A stretch of 8,306 bases of DNA from Planctomycetota bacterium (GCA_016200125.1 JACQFK010000349.1:1-8306), one strand, 5' to 3'; positions 1-6,658 are shown, numbered from the stretch's first letter. Notes: generated by a model from the sequence alone, not told the origin. Made by a program: numbers and translations.

Positions 1-936
1 ATGTCGGAGATCGGGGCCCTGGTGCGCAAGGTGTCGCAGAGCCAGGCGTCGACCGTGCTGATCCGCGGCGAAAGCGGGACGGGCAAGGACGTGATCGCGC
101 GGGCGATCCACTTCGAGTCCGCTCGCGCGGACAAGCCCTTCATGAACATCACCTGCACGGCGCTCCAGGACACGCTCCTGGAGAGCGAGCTGTTCGGGCA
201 CGAGAAGGGCGCCTTCACCGACGCCAAGACCCAGAAGAAGGGCCTCTTCGAACTCGCCAACAACGGGACCGTGTTCCTGGACGAGATCGGCGACATGTCC
301 CCGACGCTCCAGGCCAAGGTCCTCCGCGCGCTCGAGGAGCGGGCCTTCCGGCGCGTGGGCGGCGGCCAGGACATCAAGGTCGACGTCCGGATCATCGCCG
401 CGACCAACCGGCCCCTGGAGAAGCTGATCGAGGAGAAGCGGTTCCGCGAGGACCTCTACTACCGCCTCAACATCATCACGATCGACGTGCCGCCCCTGCG
501 GGACCGCCGGGAGGACATCTCGATCCTGGTCGACCACTTCCTCAAGCGGTTCTCCGTGGAGTTCCGCAAGACGGTCTCCGACGTCTCGAGCGAGGCGATG
601 CGGAAGCTGGAGTCCTACGAGTGGCCGGGCAACGTCCGCGAGCTCCGCAACGTCATCGAGCGCGCGGTGCTGCTGGGCTCGGGCCCCGTGCTGGCGGCCG
701 ACGACCTGATCATGGGCCGCGCCGTGGTGGCAGCGCCCGAGAAGGACAAGAAGCTCTTCTCCCTGCCGGCCAAGGGCTTCAAGTTCGACGAACTCGAGAA
801 GGACATCGTCCTCCAGGCCCTCGAGCGGACCGCGTGGAACCAGACGCGCGCGGGGGAGCTCCTGGGCATGACGAGGGACCAGATCCACTACCGGATGGAG
901 AAATTCGGGCTGCTCAAGAGCGAACGGCCCGCCTGA
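1..936 (+). CDS. Sigma-54-dependent transcriptional activator (enhancer-binding protein), 5'-truncated by the window edge
   Basis: This protein uses ATP hydrolysis to open promoters bound by sigma-54 RNA polymerase. Numbered from the first visible Met, the AAA+ domain has Walker A GESGTGKD (23-30), the sigma-54 contact loop as GAFTDA (70-75; the textbook form is GAFTGA), Walker B VFLDE (91-95), a sensor I region RIIAATNR (130-137), the arginine-finger region FREDLYYRLN (148-157) and sensor II WPGNVREL (208-215). A Fis-type HTH closes the protein (about 268-305, with NQTRAGELLGMTRDQIHYRM). The first ATG is almost certainly internal: the AAA+ domain of this family normally starts a few residues earlier, after a sensory domain that lies outside the window. 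The signal sensed, and whether this is a two-component regulator, therefore cannot be told. The next gene, a Usp, starts 14 bp after the stop and is probably co-transcribed. It is the obvious candidate activator for the sigma-54 promoters in this window, but that link is inferred. Confidence 0.96.
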   Translation: MSEIGALVRKVSQSQASTVLIRGESGTGKDVIARAIHFESARADKPFMNITCTALQDTLLESELFGHEKGAFTDAKTQKKGLFELANNGTVFLDEIGDMSPTLQAKVLRALEERAFRRVGGGQDIKVDVRIIAATNRPLEKLIEEKRFREDLYYRLNIITIDVPPLRDRREDISILVDHFLKRFSVEFRKTVSDVSSEAMRKLESYEWPGNVRELRNVIERAVLLGSGPVLAADDLIMGRAVVAAPEKDKKLFSLPAKGFKFDELEKDIVLQALERTAWNQTRAGELLGMTRDQIHYRMEKFGLLKSERPA

Positions 937-950
937 CAAGGAGGATTCCC

Positions 951-1853
951 ATGATCGAACGAATTGTGGTGCCGCTGGACGGATCGCTGACGGCCGAAGC
1001 CATCCTGCCCCAGGTCCGCCGCGTCCTGTACCGGAACGACTCCGAGATCATCCTGGTCCGCGCCGTGGTCCCGCCGCCGGTGGAGCAGTCGGCGATGATC
1101 GCCGAGGCGGAGTTGGGAGCGGCCCGCGAGTACCTCGTGGGCCAGCTCGAACGGCTCGAGAAGTCGGGCGTCCGCGTGAAGCAGGTCGCCCGGATCGGCT
1201 CCCCCGTGGGCGTGATCCTGGACGTCGTGGAGGAGCAGAAGGCGACCCTGATCGCCCTGGCCACCCACGGCTCCACAGGGCTCAAGCGGCTCCTCTTCGG
1301 CAGCGTCGCGGAAGGCGTGCTGCGCAAGAGCCCGGTCCCGGTCCTCCTGCTGCGCCCCTTCTGGTCCTACGAGCTGGCGCCGACCGGCCGGCCGGAGCAG
1401 CGCCCCCTTCGGAACATCCTGCTCCCGGTGGACGGCAGCGACATCGCGCTCCAGGGCCTCTCGGGCCTCGTCGAGGTCGCCGATCTCTTCGAATCGCGCA
1501 TCGTGCTGCTCCGCGTGCTCGAGGACAAGAAGAAGAAGCCCGTCACGTCGGACGACAAGGCCGAGGCGGCGAAGCAGCTGGGCGCGATCGCGAAATCGAT
1601 CGAGAAGAAGGGCGTGGAGACGCTCAGCCTCGTGGAGAAGGGCGATCCCGTCAAGCAGATCCTCGACGCGGTCCGCTTCCATGAGATCGACCTGGTCGCC
1701 ATGACCACACACGGCCGCTCGGGCCTCTCCCGGGCCGTGACCGGCAGCGTGACCGAAGAGGTGCTGCGGAAGGCGACGGTGCCGCTCCTCGTGACGCGCA
1801 CGACGGCGCCGGCGAAGGCGGCCAGGCTTCCGGCGGCGAAGGTCCGGAAGTAG
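951..1853 (+). CDS. Tandem-domain universal stress protein (UspA family), both ATP sites intact
   Basis: A 300-residue cytoplasmic protein made of two Usp domains (about 1-137 and 153-283). Each domain opens with the beta-1 nucleotide-binding Asp (VPLDGS at 7-12; LPVDGS at 158-163). Each has the phosphate-binding loop in its ATP-binding form: THG-x9-GS at 105-118 and again at 253-266. Usp proteins of this type bind ATP and support survival under starvation, oxidative stress or low oxygen; the exact role here is not readable from sequence. The start is fixed by AAGGAGG (938-944), 6 nt before the ATG. The gene lies 14 bp behind the sigma-54 activator, with no promoter seen between them, so it is probably in the same operon. 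An Ala/Pro/Lys/Arg-rich tail (about 284-300) follows the second domain and is unusual for the fold. The final codons form one arm of the hairpin shared with the convergent gene. Confidence 0.95.
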   Translation: MIERIVVPLDGSLTAEAILPQVRRVLYRNDSEIILVRAVVPPPVEQSAMIAEAELGAAREYLVGQLERLEKSGVRVKQVARIGSPVGVILDVVEEQKATLIALATHGSTGLKRLLFGSVAEGVLRKSPVPVLLLRPFWSYELAPTGRPEQRPLRNILLPVDGSDIALQGLSGLVEVADLFESRIVLLRVLEDKKKKPVTSDDKAEAAKQLGAIAKSIEKKGVETLSLVEKGDPVKQILDAVRFHEIDLVAMTTHGRSGLSRAVTGSVTEEVLRKATVPLLVTRTTAPAKAARLPAAKVRK

Positions 1854-1869
1854 CCTCCCGGCTACTTCC
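1846..1869. terminator. Perfect 10-bp hairpin shared by two convergent genes, containing both stop codons
   Basis: GGAAGTAGCC (1846-1855), loop TCCC, then GGCTACTTCC (1860-1869): a perfect 10-bp inverted repeat. The left arm holds the TAG of the plus-strand Usp (1851-1853). The right arm holds the TAG of the minus-strand cytochrome-like gene (1862-1864 read in reverse). No T-run follows on either side, so it is not a classical intrinsic terminator. It may act as a bidirectional 3'-end or RNA-stability hairpin. The repeat is seen directly; its function is inferred. Confidence 0.6.
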
Positions 1870-3166
1870 AGGCCGCCGCGAACATCGGCAGGGTTTCGAT
1901 CGCGATCTCCCGCATCGCCCGGCGATCCTCGGGAGTCAGGTGGGAGAATTCCGGACGCGCGTCGCGGCCCCAGAGGATTTCCTTGAGGCGGCCGGCCACG
2001 CAGTCCCGCGCCTCGGGAGGCAGGCCCGCGAAGGGCTTCGAGTAGATCAGGTAGCTCAGCGGGACCTTGAACATCCGTTTCGTCAGATCGAACTGGCGCA
2101 GCGAGCGGCCCTGGCGGTCGAAGGGGCCCCGTTTCTCGAAGTCCGCGGCGAAGGTCGAGGTCCCCGTCACGCGTCCCGTGAGGGGCGCCTCGCCGGAGTA
2201 GACCAGCGCCTCCACCAGCGGCTCGCAGGCGTAGCCGATCCTCCGCCGGGAGCCCTCGGTGAGCGGGCGCAGCGGCGCGCCCAGCGTGCGGTTGATCTCG
2301 TCGCTCTGCGCGACCGCGACCCGGGTCTCGTGGTTGGCCCGCGTGATGAGGTTGTGGACGCTGGTCTGGTACTCGAGGACCATGAGCGCCACGATGTCGC
2401 TCGTTTCCGCGGGATAGGCATCGAGCTCGAGGCGCCGGGCCAGGTCCGTCAGGTTCGCGCCCCGGTCGCGCAGCGGCTTCAGGTCGGGATTCGGATCGTC
2501 GGGGAAGAAGGCGTTGCCCAGGTGCCTCATCTCGCCGTGGGTGCCGGTCACGTACCATCCGCCCCAGCGCTCCTCCAGCGGACTCCGGTAGCTGGTGCGG
2601 AAGCCGCCCAGGTTGAAGCGGGGCATGCCGTCGGCGCCCGGGAAGACGGAGCGCACCGTCACGCCGGGCACGCCGAGCGTGAGGCCGCTGCTGTCGTGGC
2701 ACTGGAGGCAGTTGTCGGTCTGGCGCTGGAAGCGCGGGGGCCTCGCGCCGTCCTGGGGCACGGTGTAGAAGATCGATCCGAGCTGCGGATCCTGCGAGGC
2801 GATCTCCAGCACCTCGCCGCCCTGGACGAAGCCGACATAGACGTCGTCGTTGAAGAAGAGCGCCCGGGGAGAGCGGGGATTGATCCACTGCCGCTGGAAG
2901 CTGGTCTTGCTGAAAACGAGGGACTGGGAGGAGACCGGGATGTCCAGCTCCTTCAGCAGCTCCCTGAGGAAACCCTGCGCGCGCTCGTACTCCAGCTTCG
3001 CGCGGCCCGCCGCCAGGCGCGCCTCCAGATCGGCGATGGGATCGGCCGGCCTGGACCGGCTGTAGTTGATCGGGGATGAGTCGTAGGCGGCCTGCTGGAA
3101 GGAGCCCAGGGCCAGCATCGGGGAAAGGACCAGGAGGAGCGGAAGAATCCGCGCCGACTGTGGCAT
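1862..3166 (-). CDS. Exported single-CxxCH protein, putative c-type cytochrome of unknown function
   Basis: A 434-residue protein with a likely signal peptide (n-region with Arg6, hydrophobic core about 7-20, possible cleavage near ALG-S at 19-22), so it should act outside the cytoplasmic membrane. One haem-attachment motif, CLQCH, lies at 153-157. Around it is a conserved-looking block: ALFFNDDVYVGFV (102-114), VPGVTVRSVFP (166-176), and GGWYVTGTHGEMRHLGN (202-218), whose His and Met residues could supply a distal haem ligand. I recognise this pattern from hypothetical 'cytochrome c domain' proteins of Acidobacteriota and Planctomycetota, but know no assigned reaction. The start is the ATG at 3166, not the longer frame beginning at 3223, because GGAGG (3173-3177) lies 6 nt upstream and the signal peptide then starts at residue 1. 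It lies 60 bp downstream of the CoA-transferase fusion on the same strand. It also has its own sigma-54-type promoter at 3219-3234. Confidence 0.85.
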   Translation of the reverse strand: MPQSARILPLLLVLSPMLALGSFQQAAYDSSPINYSRSRPADPIADLEARLAAGRAKLEYERAQGFLRELLKELDIPVSSQSLVFSKTSFQRQWINPRSPRALFFNDDVYVGFVQGGEVLEIASQDPQLGSIFYTVPQDGARPPRFQRQTDNCLQCHDSSGLTLGVPGVTVRSVFPGADGMPRFNLGGFRTSYRSPLEERWGGWYVTGTHGEMRHLGNAFFPDDPNPDLKPLRDRGANLTDLARRLELDAYPAETSDIVALMVLEYQTSVHNLITRANHETRVAVAQSDEINRTLGAPLRPLTEGSRRRIGYACEPLVEALVYSGEAPLTGRVTGTSTFAADFEKRGPFDRQGRSLRQFDLTKRMFKVPLSYLIYSKPFAGLPPEARDCVAGRLKEILWGRDARPEFSHLTPEDRRAMREIAIETLPMFAAAWK

Positions 3167-3172
3167 TCGCCG

Positions 3173-3177
3173 CCTCC
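3173..3177 (-). promoter_or_regulatory. Ribosome binding site fixing the cytochrome-like gene start
   Basis: GGAGG on the minus strand, 6 nt before the ATG at 3166. It selects this start over an in-frame ATG at 3223, which would put 19 charged and polar residues ahead of the signal peptide. Confidence 0.8.
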
Positions 3178-3218
3178 GATCGACCTGAAACCGGGAATAC
3201 GAATCAGAGGGGGAGGAT

Positions 3219-3234
3219 CGCAAGATTTATGCCA
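3219..3234 (-). promoter_or_regulatory. Sigma-54-type promoter for the cytochrome-like gene
   Basis: Minus-strand sequence TGGCATAAATCTTGCG matches TGGCACG-N4-TTGCW at 9 of 12 defined positions, with the invariant GG and GC exactly 10 bases apart. The predicted transcription start is near 3208, giving a leader of about 42 nt that includes the GGAGG. The site overlaps the stop codon of the upstream CoA-transferase fusion (3227-3229), so the cytochrome-like gene could be transcribed alone as well as by read-through. Any activator site would have to lie inside the upstream coding sequence. Confidence 0.65.
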
Positions 3235-5110
3235 GAGTTTGGGTCTTGCCCCCCGTTTCGGGGAAGCGGATCGTGACCGTGTAGATCCCCTCCTCGAGGG
3301 TGGACACGATCGGGAAGCCGCTGCGGTGGAACAGGTTGAGCATCCGGACGTTGCTGGAGCGGACATAGCCGACGAAGCCGTGGATCCCCCGGGGACGGGC
3401 GATGTCGATGAGACGCTGGAGCAGCCAGGTCCCGATGCCCCGGCACTGCAGGTCGTCGTGGATGGTGAAGGCCACCTCCGCCAGGCCCGTCGCAGGGTCC
3501 AGGACGTAGCGGCCGACGGCCGCCATCTTCTCGGTCTCGCCCTCCCGCGTGAAGCCCACGATCGCCATCTGACGGTCGTAGTCGAGCGTGCAGAGCTGCT
3601 GGATCTGCTGGGGCGTGAGCGACTTGAGCGGCGCGTGATAGCGCTGGTAGACGGTCTCCGCCGAATGGGAGTAGAAGAACTCCTTCAGGAGCCGCTCGTC
3701 GGAGGGGCGGATGGGACGGAAGCGGATCTCGAGCCCCTTGAAGCGCCCCATCGACTCCAGCTCGGCGGGATAGGGCTTGCCCCCGCGGGGCCAGGGGATC
3801 TGGTCGACGGTCACGAAGTGCCGCTGCTTCGCCGCCGCGAGGAGCTCCTCCTGGAACTTCGGGTGGGCGACGCTGATGAGGGCCAGCGTCCGCTCGCGCA
3901 CCGTCCGCCCCTTGAGCTCGGCGGCCCCGAACTCGGTGACGACGGTGTGGACGTCCCCGCGCGTCGTCACCACGCCGGCGCCCTCGGTCAGGACCGGAAC
4001 GATGCGGGACAGTGTGCCGTCCTTCGCGGTCGAGGGCAGAGCGAGGATCGAGCGGCCCTCCTTCGAGCGGGCGGCGCCGCGGATGAAGTCCACCTGTCCG
4101 CCGATGCCGCTGTAGAAGCGCGAGCCGATGGAGTCGGCGCAGACCTGGCCGGTGAGATCGACCTGCAGGGCCGAGTTGATGGAGATCATCCGGTCGTTCC
4201 GCGCGATCACGAAGGGATCGTTGACGTATTCCGTCGGGAGAAACTCGAAGAAGGGGTTGTCGTTCACGAAGTCGTAGAGCCGGCGCGAGCCCATGCAGAA
4301 CGACGTCACCGCCTTTCCGGCGTGGAGCGTCTTCCGGCGGCAGTTGATCGCCCCCGATTCGATCAGGTCGATCACGCCGTCGGAGATCATCTCGCTGTGC
4401 AGGCCCAGGTCCGACTTGCCCCCGAGCGAGGCGAGCACCGCGTTGGGGATCTCTCCGATGCCGAGCTGGAGCGTCGCCCCGTTCGGGACGAGGTCGGCGC
4501 AGAACTTCCCGATGCGGGCGCTCGCCTCGTCGCCTCGGGCGACGGGGATCTCCAGGATCGGCTCGGGGTTCTCGACGAAGAAATCGATGTCGTCCACGTG
4601 CAGGAAGCCCGCCCCGTGGGTCCGCGGCATGGTCGGATTCACCTCGGCGATCACCACCTCCGCCGCCTCCACCGCGCTCTTGACGACGTCCACGGAGACG
4701 CCGAGGGAGCAGAATCCGTGGGCGTCCGGCGGCGTGGTGGAGATGAGGGCGGTGTCCAGCGGGAGACGCCGCGAACGGAACAGGGCGGGGATCTCGGAGA
4801 GGAAGACGGGCGTGTAGTCGGCCTGTCCCGACGCCACCGCCTCGCGCACGTTCGACCCGATGAAGAAGGCGTTGTGGCGGAAGCGGCCGCCCTGCGCCGC
4901 GCGGGCGTAAGGAGCCTGCCCGATCGTCATGATGTGGAGCACCTCGACGTCCGCCAGGTCGTCGCGGTCCGCGAGGGCCGAGACCAGCAGCACCGGCTCC
5001 GCGCAGCCGGAGCCGACGAAGACCCGCGATCCGCGGCGGACGCCGGCGAGGGCGTTGCGGGCTTCCACGGTCCGGAGCTTGACGCGGTCCTTCCACGAGG
5101 GATTCGTCAT
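3227..5110 (-). CDS. Acetyl-CoA hydrolase/CoA-transferase family protein fused to a C-terminal GNAT acetyltransferase
   Basis: A 627-residue cytoplasmic fusion. Residues about 1-450 are a class I CoA-transferase of the acetyl-CoA hydrolase / 4-hydroxybutyrate CoA-transferase type. Visible motifs are LQLGIGEIPNAV (214-225), LHSEM with the probable catalytic Glu240 (the family forms a glutamyl-CoA thioester here), YSGIGGQVDF (333-342) and VTEFGAAELKGRT (391-403). Residues about 460-617 are a GNAT domain with the acetyl-CoA pyrophosphate loop QCRGIG (555-560) and a typical SSNVRMLNLFHRSGF helix (585-599). The first domain would move CoA between acyl groups or hydrolyse acyl-CoA; the exact substrate is unclear. 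The second would acetylate an amine, perhaps protein lysines. The only good start is the ATG at 5110, and it has no recognisable Shine-Dalgarno sequence. The candidate sigma-54 promoter at 5126-5141 would give a leader of only about 5 nt. It is divergent from a Usp/CBS operon. Confidence 0.93.
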   Translation of the reverse strand: MTNPSWKDRVKLRTVEARNALAGVRRGSRVFVGSGCAEPVLLVSALADRDDLADVEVLHIMTIGQAPYARAAQGGRFRHNAFFIGSNVREAVASGQADYTPVFLSEIPALFRSRRLPLDTALISTTPPDAHGFCSLGVSVDVVKSAVEAAEVVIAEVNPTMPRTHGAGFLHVDDIDFFVENPEPILEIPVARGDEASARIGKFCADLVPNGATLQLGIGEIPNAVLASLGGKSDLGLHSEMISDGVIDLIESGAINCRRKTLHAGKAVTSFCMGSRRLYDFVNDNPFFEFLPTEYVNDPFVIARNDRMISINSALQVDLTGQVCADSIGSRFYSGIGGQVDFIRGAARSKEGRSILALPSTAKDGTLSRIVPVLTEGAGVVTTRGDVHTVVTEFGAAELKGRTVRERTLALISVAHPKFQEELLAAAKQRHFVTVDQIPWPRGGKPYPAELESMGRFKGLEIRFRPIRPSDERLLKEFFYSHSAETVYQRYHAPLKSLTPQQIQQLCTLDYDRQMAIVGFTREGETEKMAAVGRYVLDPATGLAEVAFTIHDDLQCRGIGTWLLQRLIDIARPRGIHGFVGYVRSSNVRMLNLFHRSGFPIVSTLEEGIYTVTIRFPETGGKTQTLA

Positions 5111-5125
5111 CCGGGATGAGGATGA

Positions 5126-5141
5126 AGCAACCCGGGGGCCG
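5126..5141 (-). promoter_or_regulatory. Candidate sigma-54-type promoter for the CoA-transferase/GNAT gene
   Basis: Minus-strand sequence CGGCCCCCGGGTTGCT has GG-N10-GC with TTGCT and matches 9 of 12 consensus positions. The predicted start near 5115 leaves only about 5 nt before the ATG at 5110, so the mRNA would be almost leaderless. That agrees with the missing Shine-Dalgarno sequence, but it also makes this the weakest of the five sites. The upstream half is a C/G run that could match by chance. Confidence 0.4.
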
Positions 5142-5198
5142 CGGTCAAGCCTTAATGCGAAGCGCGAAGGACTCCGGGCAAGCGGGGACTATTCCGCG

Positions 5199-5236
5199 CC
5201 GGGGGCGGGAAGGGGAGCCCTTCCCCCCGGGGGCGG
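5199..5236 (+). repeat. Direct repeat CCGGGGGCGG flanking a perfect hairpin in the divergent spacer
   Basis: CCGGGGGCGG occurs at 5199-5208 and 5227-5236. Overlapping and between them is a perfect inverted repeat, GGGAAGGG (5207-5214), loop GAG, CCCTTCCC (5218-5225). The block lies just upstream of the sigma-54-type promoter at 5240, at about -67 to -30 from its predicted start. It could bind a regulator or simply be GC-rich simple sequence. Confidence 0.45.
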
Positions 5237-5239
5237 AAA

Positions 5240-5255
5240 GGGCAAGCCGTTTGCT
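5240..5255 (+). promoter_or_regulatory. Sigma-54-type promoter for the Usp/CBS operon
   Basis: GGGCAAGCCGTTTGCT matches TGGCACG-N4-TTGCW at 10 of 12 positions, with GG (5241-5242) and GC (5253-5254) exactly 10 bases apart. The predicted start near 5266 sits immediately before the GGAGG at 5267-5271, so the leader would be about 12 nt. It shares the string GCCG-(T/A)-TTGCTC with the site at 7232-7247, which precedes another Usp gene. Confidence 0.6.
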
Positions 5256-5277
5256 CCTTCCGCTGCGGAGGCCTTCG

Positions 5278-6168
5278 ATGAACAGATCTATTCTGGTCCC
5301 CCTGGACGGACTGGCGGAGTCCGAGGAGATTCTCGCGGAGGTCCGGCGCTTCGCCGATCCGCAGGATGAGATCCATCTCCTGCACGTCGTTCCGCCGCTG
5401 AACGCCCCGGTCGGACTGGAGCCGACTCACGTGATCGGGCTCTACGACCAGGCGTCGGCCTTCCTGGCGGACGTCCGGGCCCGCCGGCTGCCGGGTCGCC
5501 GGGGACTGGATCTGGTCCGCGCGGGCAAGCCCGCGGAGGGCATTCTCGGCGAGGCCCTGGAACGGAACATCCACCTGATCGCCATGGCCACCCACGGCCG
5601 GGGCGCCTTCAACCGCCTCCTCCTCGGCAGCGTGGCGTCGGAGGTCGTCCGGAAGACCCAGCTTCCCGTGCTGCTGACCCGCCCGGGGCTGATCCGGAGC
5701 TCGAAGCCGATCGAGCGGATTCTCGTCACCGTGGAGGGGCGCGAGACTCCCAAGGAGCTGCTCGACACGGTCAAATCGCTGGCCGCCGGCACCAAGATCG
5801 AGATCATCCTGTTCCATGCGATTTCGCCGGTGACGGATCCGGCGCCCGTCTGGGCTCCGTCGATGAACCTCACGTCGCTTCCCGCACCGGAGCGTCGCCT
5901 CCAGGAGCTCGCGGACCTCCTCGAGGAGGAGGGATACGTCGCCTGGCCGGTGGTGTCCGTGGGGTCGCCGGCGGAGGAGATCCTGGCCCAGGGGGCCCGG
6001 CTCGACGTGGACCTGATCGCTTTGGCGACCCACGCCCGGAGCGGCGTGGAGCGCCTGCTGGAAGGCAGCGTCGCCGAGGCCGTGCTCCGCCGTTCTCCGG
6101 TGCCCGTCCTGCTCCAGAAGCCCCTCGTCATTCCGCACCCCGTTCTGCAGGGGAAATCCCATGAGTAA
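5278..6168 (+). CDS. Tandem-domain universal stress protein with a degenerate second ATP site
   Basis: A 296-residue cytoplasmic protein with two Usp domains (about 1-136 and 145-283). The first keeps the ATP-binding signature: VPLDG (7-11) and THG-x9-GS (105-118). The second is altered at the matching places: the beta-1 Asp is Glu (VTVEG, Glu153) and the loop glycine is Ala (THA-x9-GS, Ala253 at 251-264). The C-terminal half may therefore bind nucleotide poorly or serve as a dimer partner. The start is set by GGAGG (5267-5271), 6 nt before the ATG. The frame remains open upstream, but that stretch lies in the promoter region. The last 8 nt overlap the CBS gene (ATGAGTAA), which implies translational coupling. 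It is transcribed away from the CoA-transferase fusion, from the sigma-54-type site at 5240-5255. Confidence 0.94.
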   Translation: MNRSILVPLDGLAESEEILAEVRRFADPQDEIHLLHVVPPLNAPVGLEPTHVIGLYDQASAFLADVRARRLPGRRGLDLVRAGKPAEGILGEALERNIHLIAMATHGRGAFNRLLLGSVASEVVRKTQLPVLLTRPGLIRSSKPIERILVTVEGRETPKELLDTVKSLAAGTKIEIILFHAISPVTDPAPVWAPSMNLTSLPAPERRLQELADLLEEEGYVAWPVVSVGSPAEEILAQGARLDVDLIALATHARSGVERLLEGSVAEAVLRRSPVPVLLQKPLVIPHPVLQGKSHE

Positions 6169-6658
6169 ACGCATCCTGGCCCGGGACCTCATGAGCCGCC
6201 CCGTGCGGCAGCTCACGACGGGAACGCCGCTCCGCGACGCCGCCGCCTTCCTGCTGCGGCACGGCATCAGCGGCGCCCCGGTCGTCGACGAGCACGGCAA
6301 GTGGGTGGGCGTCTTCACGCAGAGCGATCTGGCCCGCTACCTGGAAAGCCGGATTCTGCCCCCCTCTCCCGAGCGGACGCTGGAGTCGCGGGAGGAGGTC
6401 GCCGGCTTCGCGGCCCTCTCGCCGGACAAGATCGGCGAGGCGCCGGTCCGGCGCTTCATGACCCCCGGACTCTTCACCGTCTTTCCCGAGGCGACGCTCG
6501 AGGAGGTCGTGCGGACTCTGACCTCGTTCAAGGTCCACCGCGTGTTCGTGATCGACGAGCAGACCGCCGAGCTGCTCGGCGTGATCACGTCCATGGACCT
6601 GCTGAGGTTCATGGACGGGCGTCGCGCCCCTAAAAGCAGAAAGACCCAGCGGGTTTAG
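6161..6658 (+). CDS. Two-CBS-domain protein, likely adenine-nucleotide sensor
   Basis: A 165-residue soluble protein that is essentially a Bateman module: CBS1 about 6-62 and CBS2 about 96-152, joined by a charged linker. Each domain ends with the ribose-phosphate-binding pattern G-h-x-T-x-x-D (GVFTQSD at 50-56, GVITSMD at 140-146), and each begins with a typical Met-Ser/Thr-x-Pro segment (MSRP 11-14, MTPG 100-103). Free-standing CBS pairs commonly bind AMP, ATP, S-adenosylmethionine or NAD and regulate partners. No enzyme domain is attached, so the partner is unknown; the coupled Usp is the natural candidate. The gene starts inside the end of the Usp gene (8-nt overlap, ATGAGTAA) and should be translated with it. 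Its last codons form the left half of the downstream terminator hairpin, with the TAG in the loop. Confidence 0.93.
   Translation: MSKRILARDLMSRPVRQLTTGTPLRDAAAFLLRHGISGAPVVDEHGKWVGVFTQSDLARYLESRILPPSPERTLESREEVAGFAALSPDKIGEAPVRRFMTPGLFTVFPEATLEEVVRTLTSFKVHRVFVIDEQTAELLGVITSMDLLRFMDGRRAPKSRKTQRV

Noticed and set aside
896..911. GG-N10-GC (TGGAGAAATTCGGGCT) ahead of the first Usp gene
   Set aside because: It lacks the TTGC -12 element and lies inside the activator's HTH coding region; the Usp is better explained by co-transcription across a 14-bp gap.
888..2888. A 666-codon open frame on the minus strand spanning the first Usp and most of the cytochrome-like gene
   Set aside because: It covers two well-supported genes in the wrong frame, the product is Arg-rich with no recognisable domain, and no ribosome site supports it.
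3204..5096. A 630-codon minus-strand frame overlapping the CoA-transferase in another frame
   Set aside because: The translation is dominated by Arg, Gly and Pro, as expected from a shifted frame of GC-rich coding DNA; the 3227-5110 frame has all the family motifs.
3239..5119. A 626-codon open frame on the plus strand opposite the CoA-transferase/GNAT gene
   Set aside because: Its product is low-complexity and rich in Arg, Gly, Asp and Val with no domain. It mirrors a gene with clear catalytic motifs, and GC-rich DNA readily leaves such antisense frames open.
5182..5197. GCGG-N8-CCGC, near the midpoint of the 5111-5277 spacer, as the counterpart of the 7141-7167 activator site
   Set aside because: Arms are only 4 bp, the half-site spacing differs by 13 bp from the 7141 repeat, and such pairs are common in GC-rich DNA.
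5184..5242. G-runs upstream of the second Usp as a possible G-quadruplex
   Set aside because: Four runs of three or more G cannot be joined with short loops; the local hairpin and direct repeat explain the pattern better.
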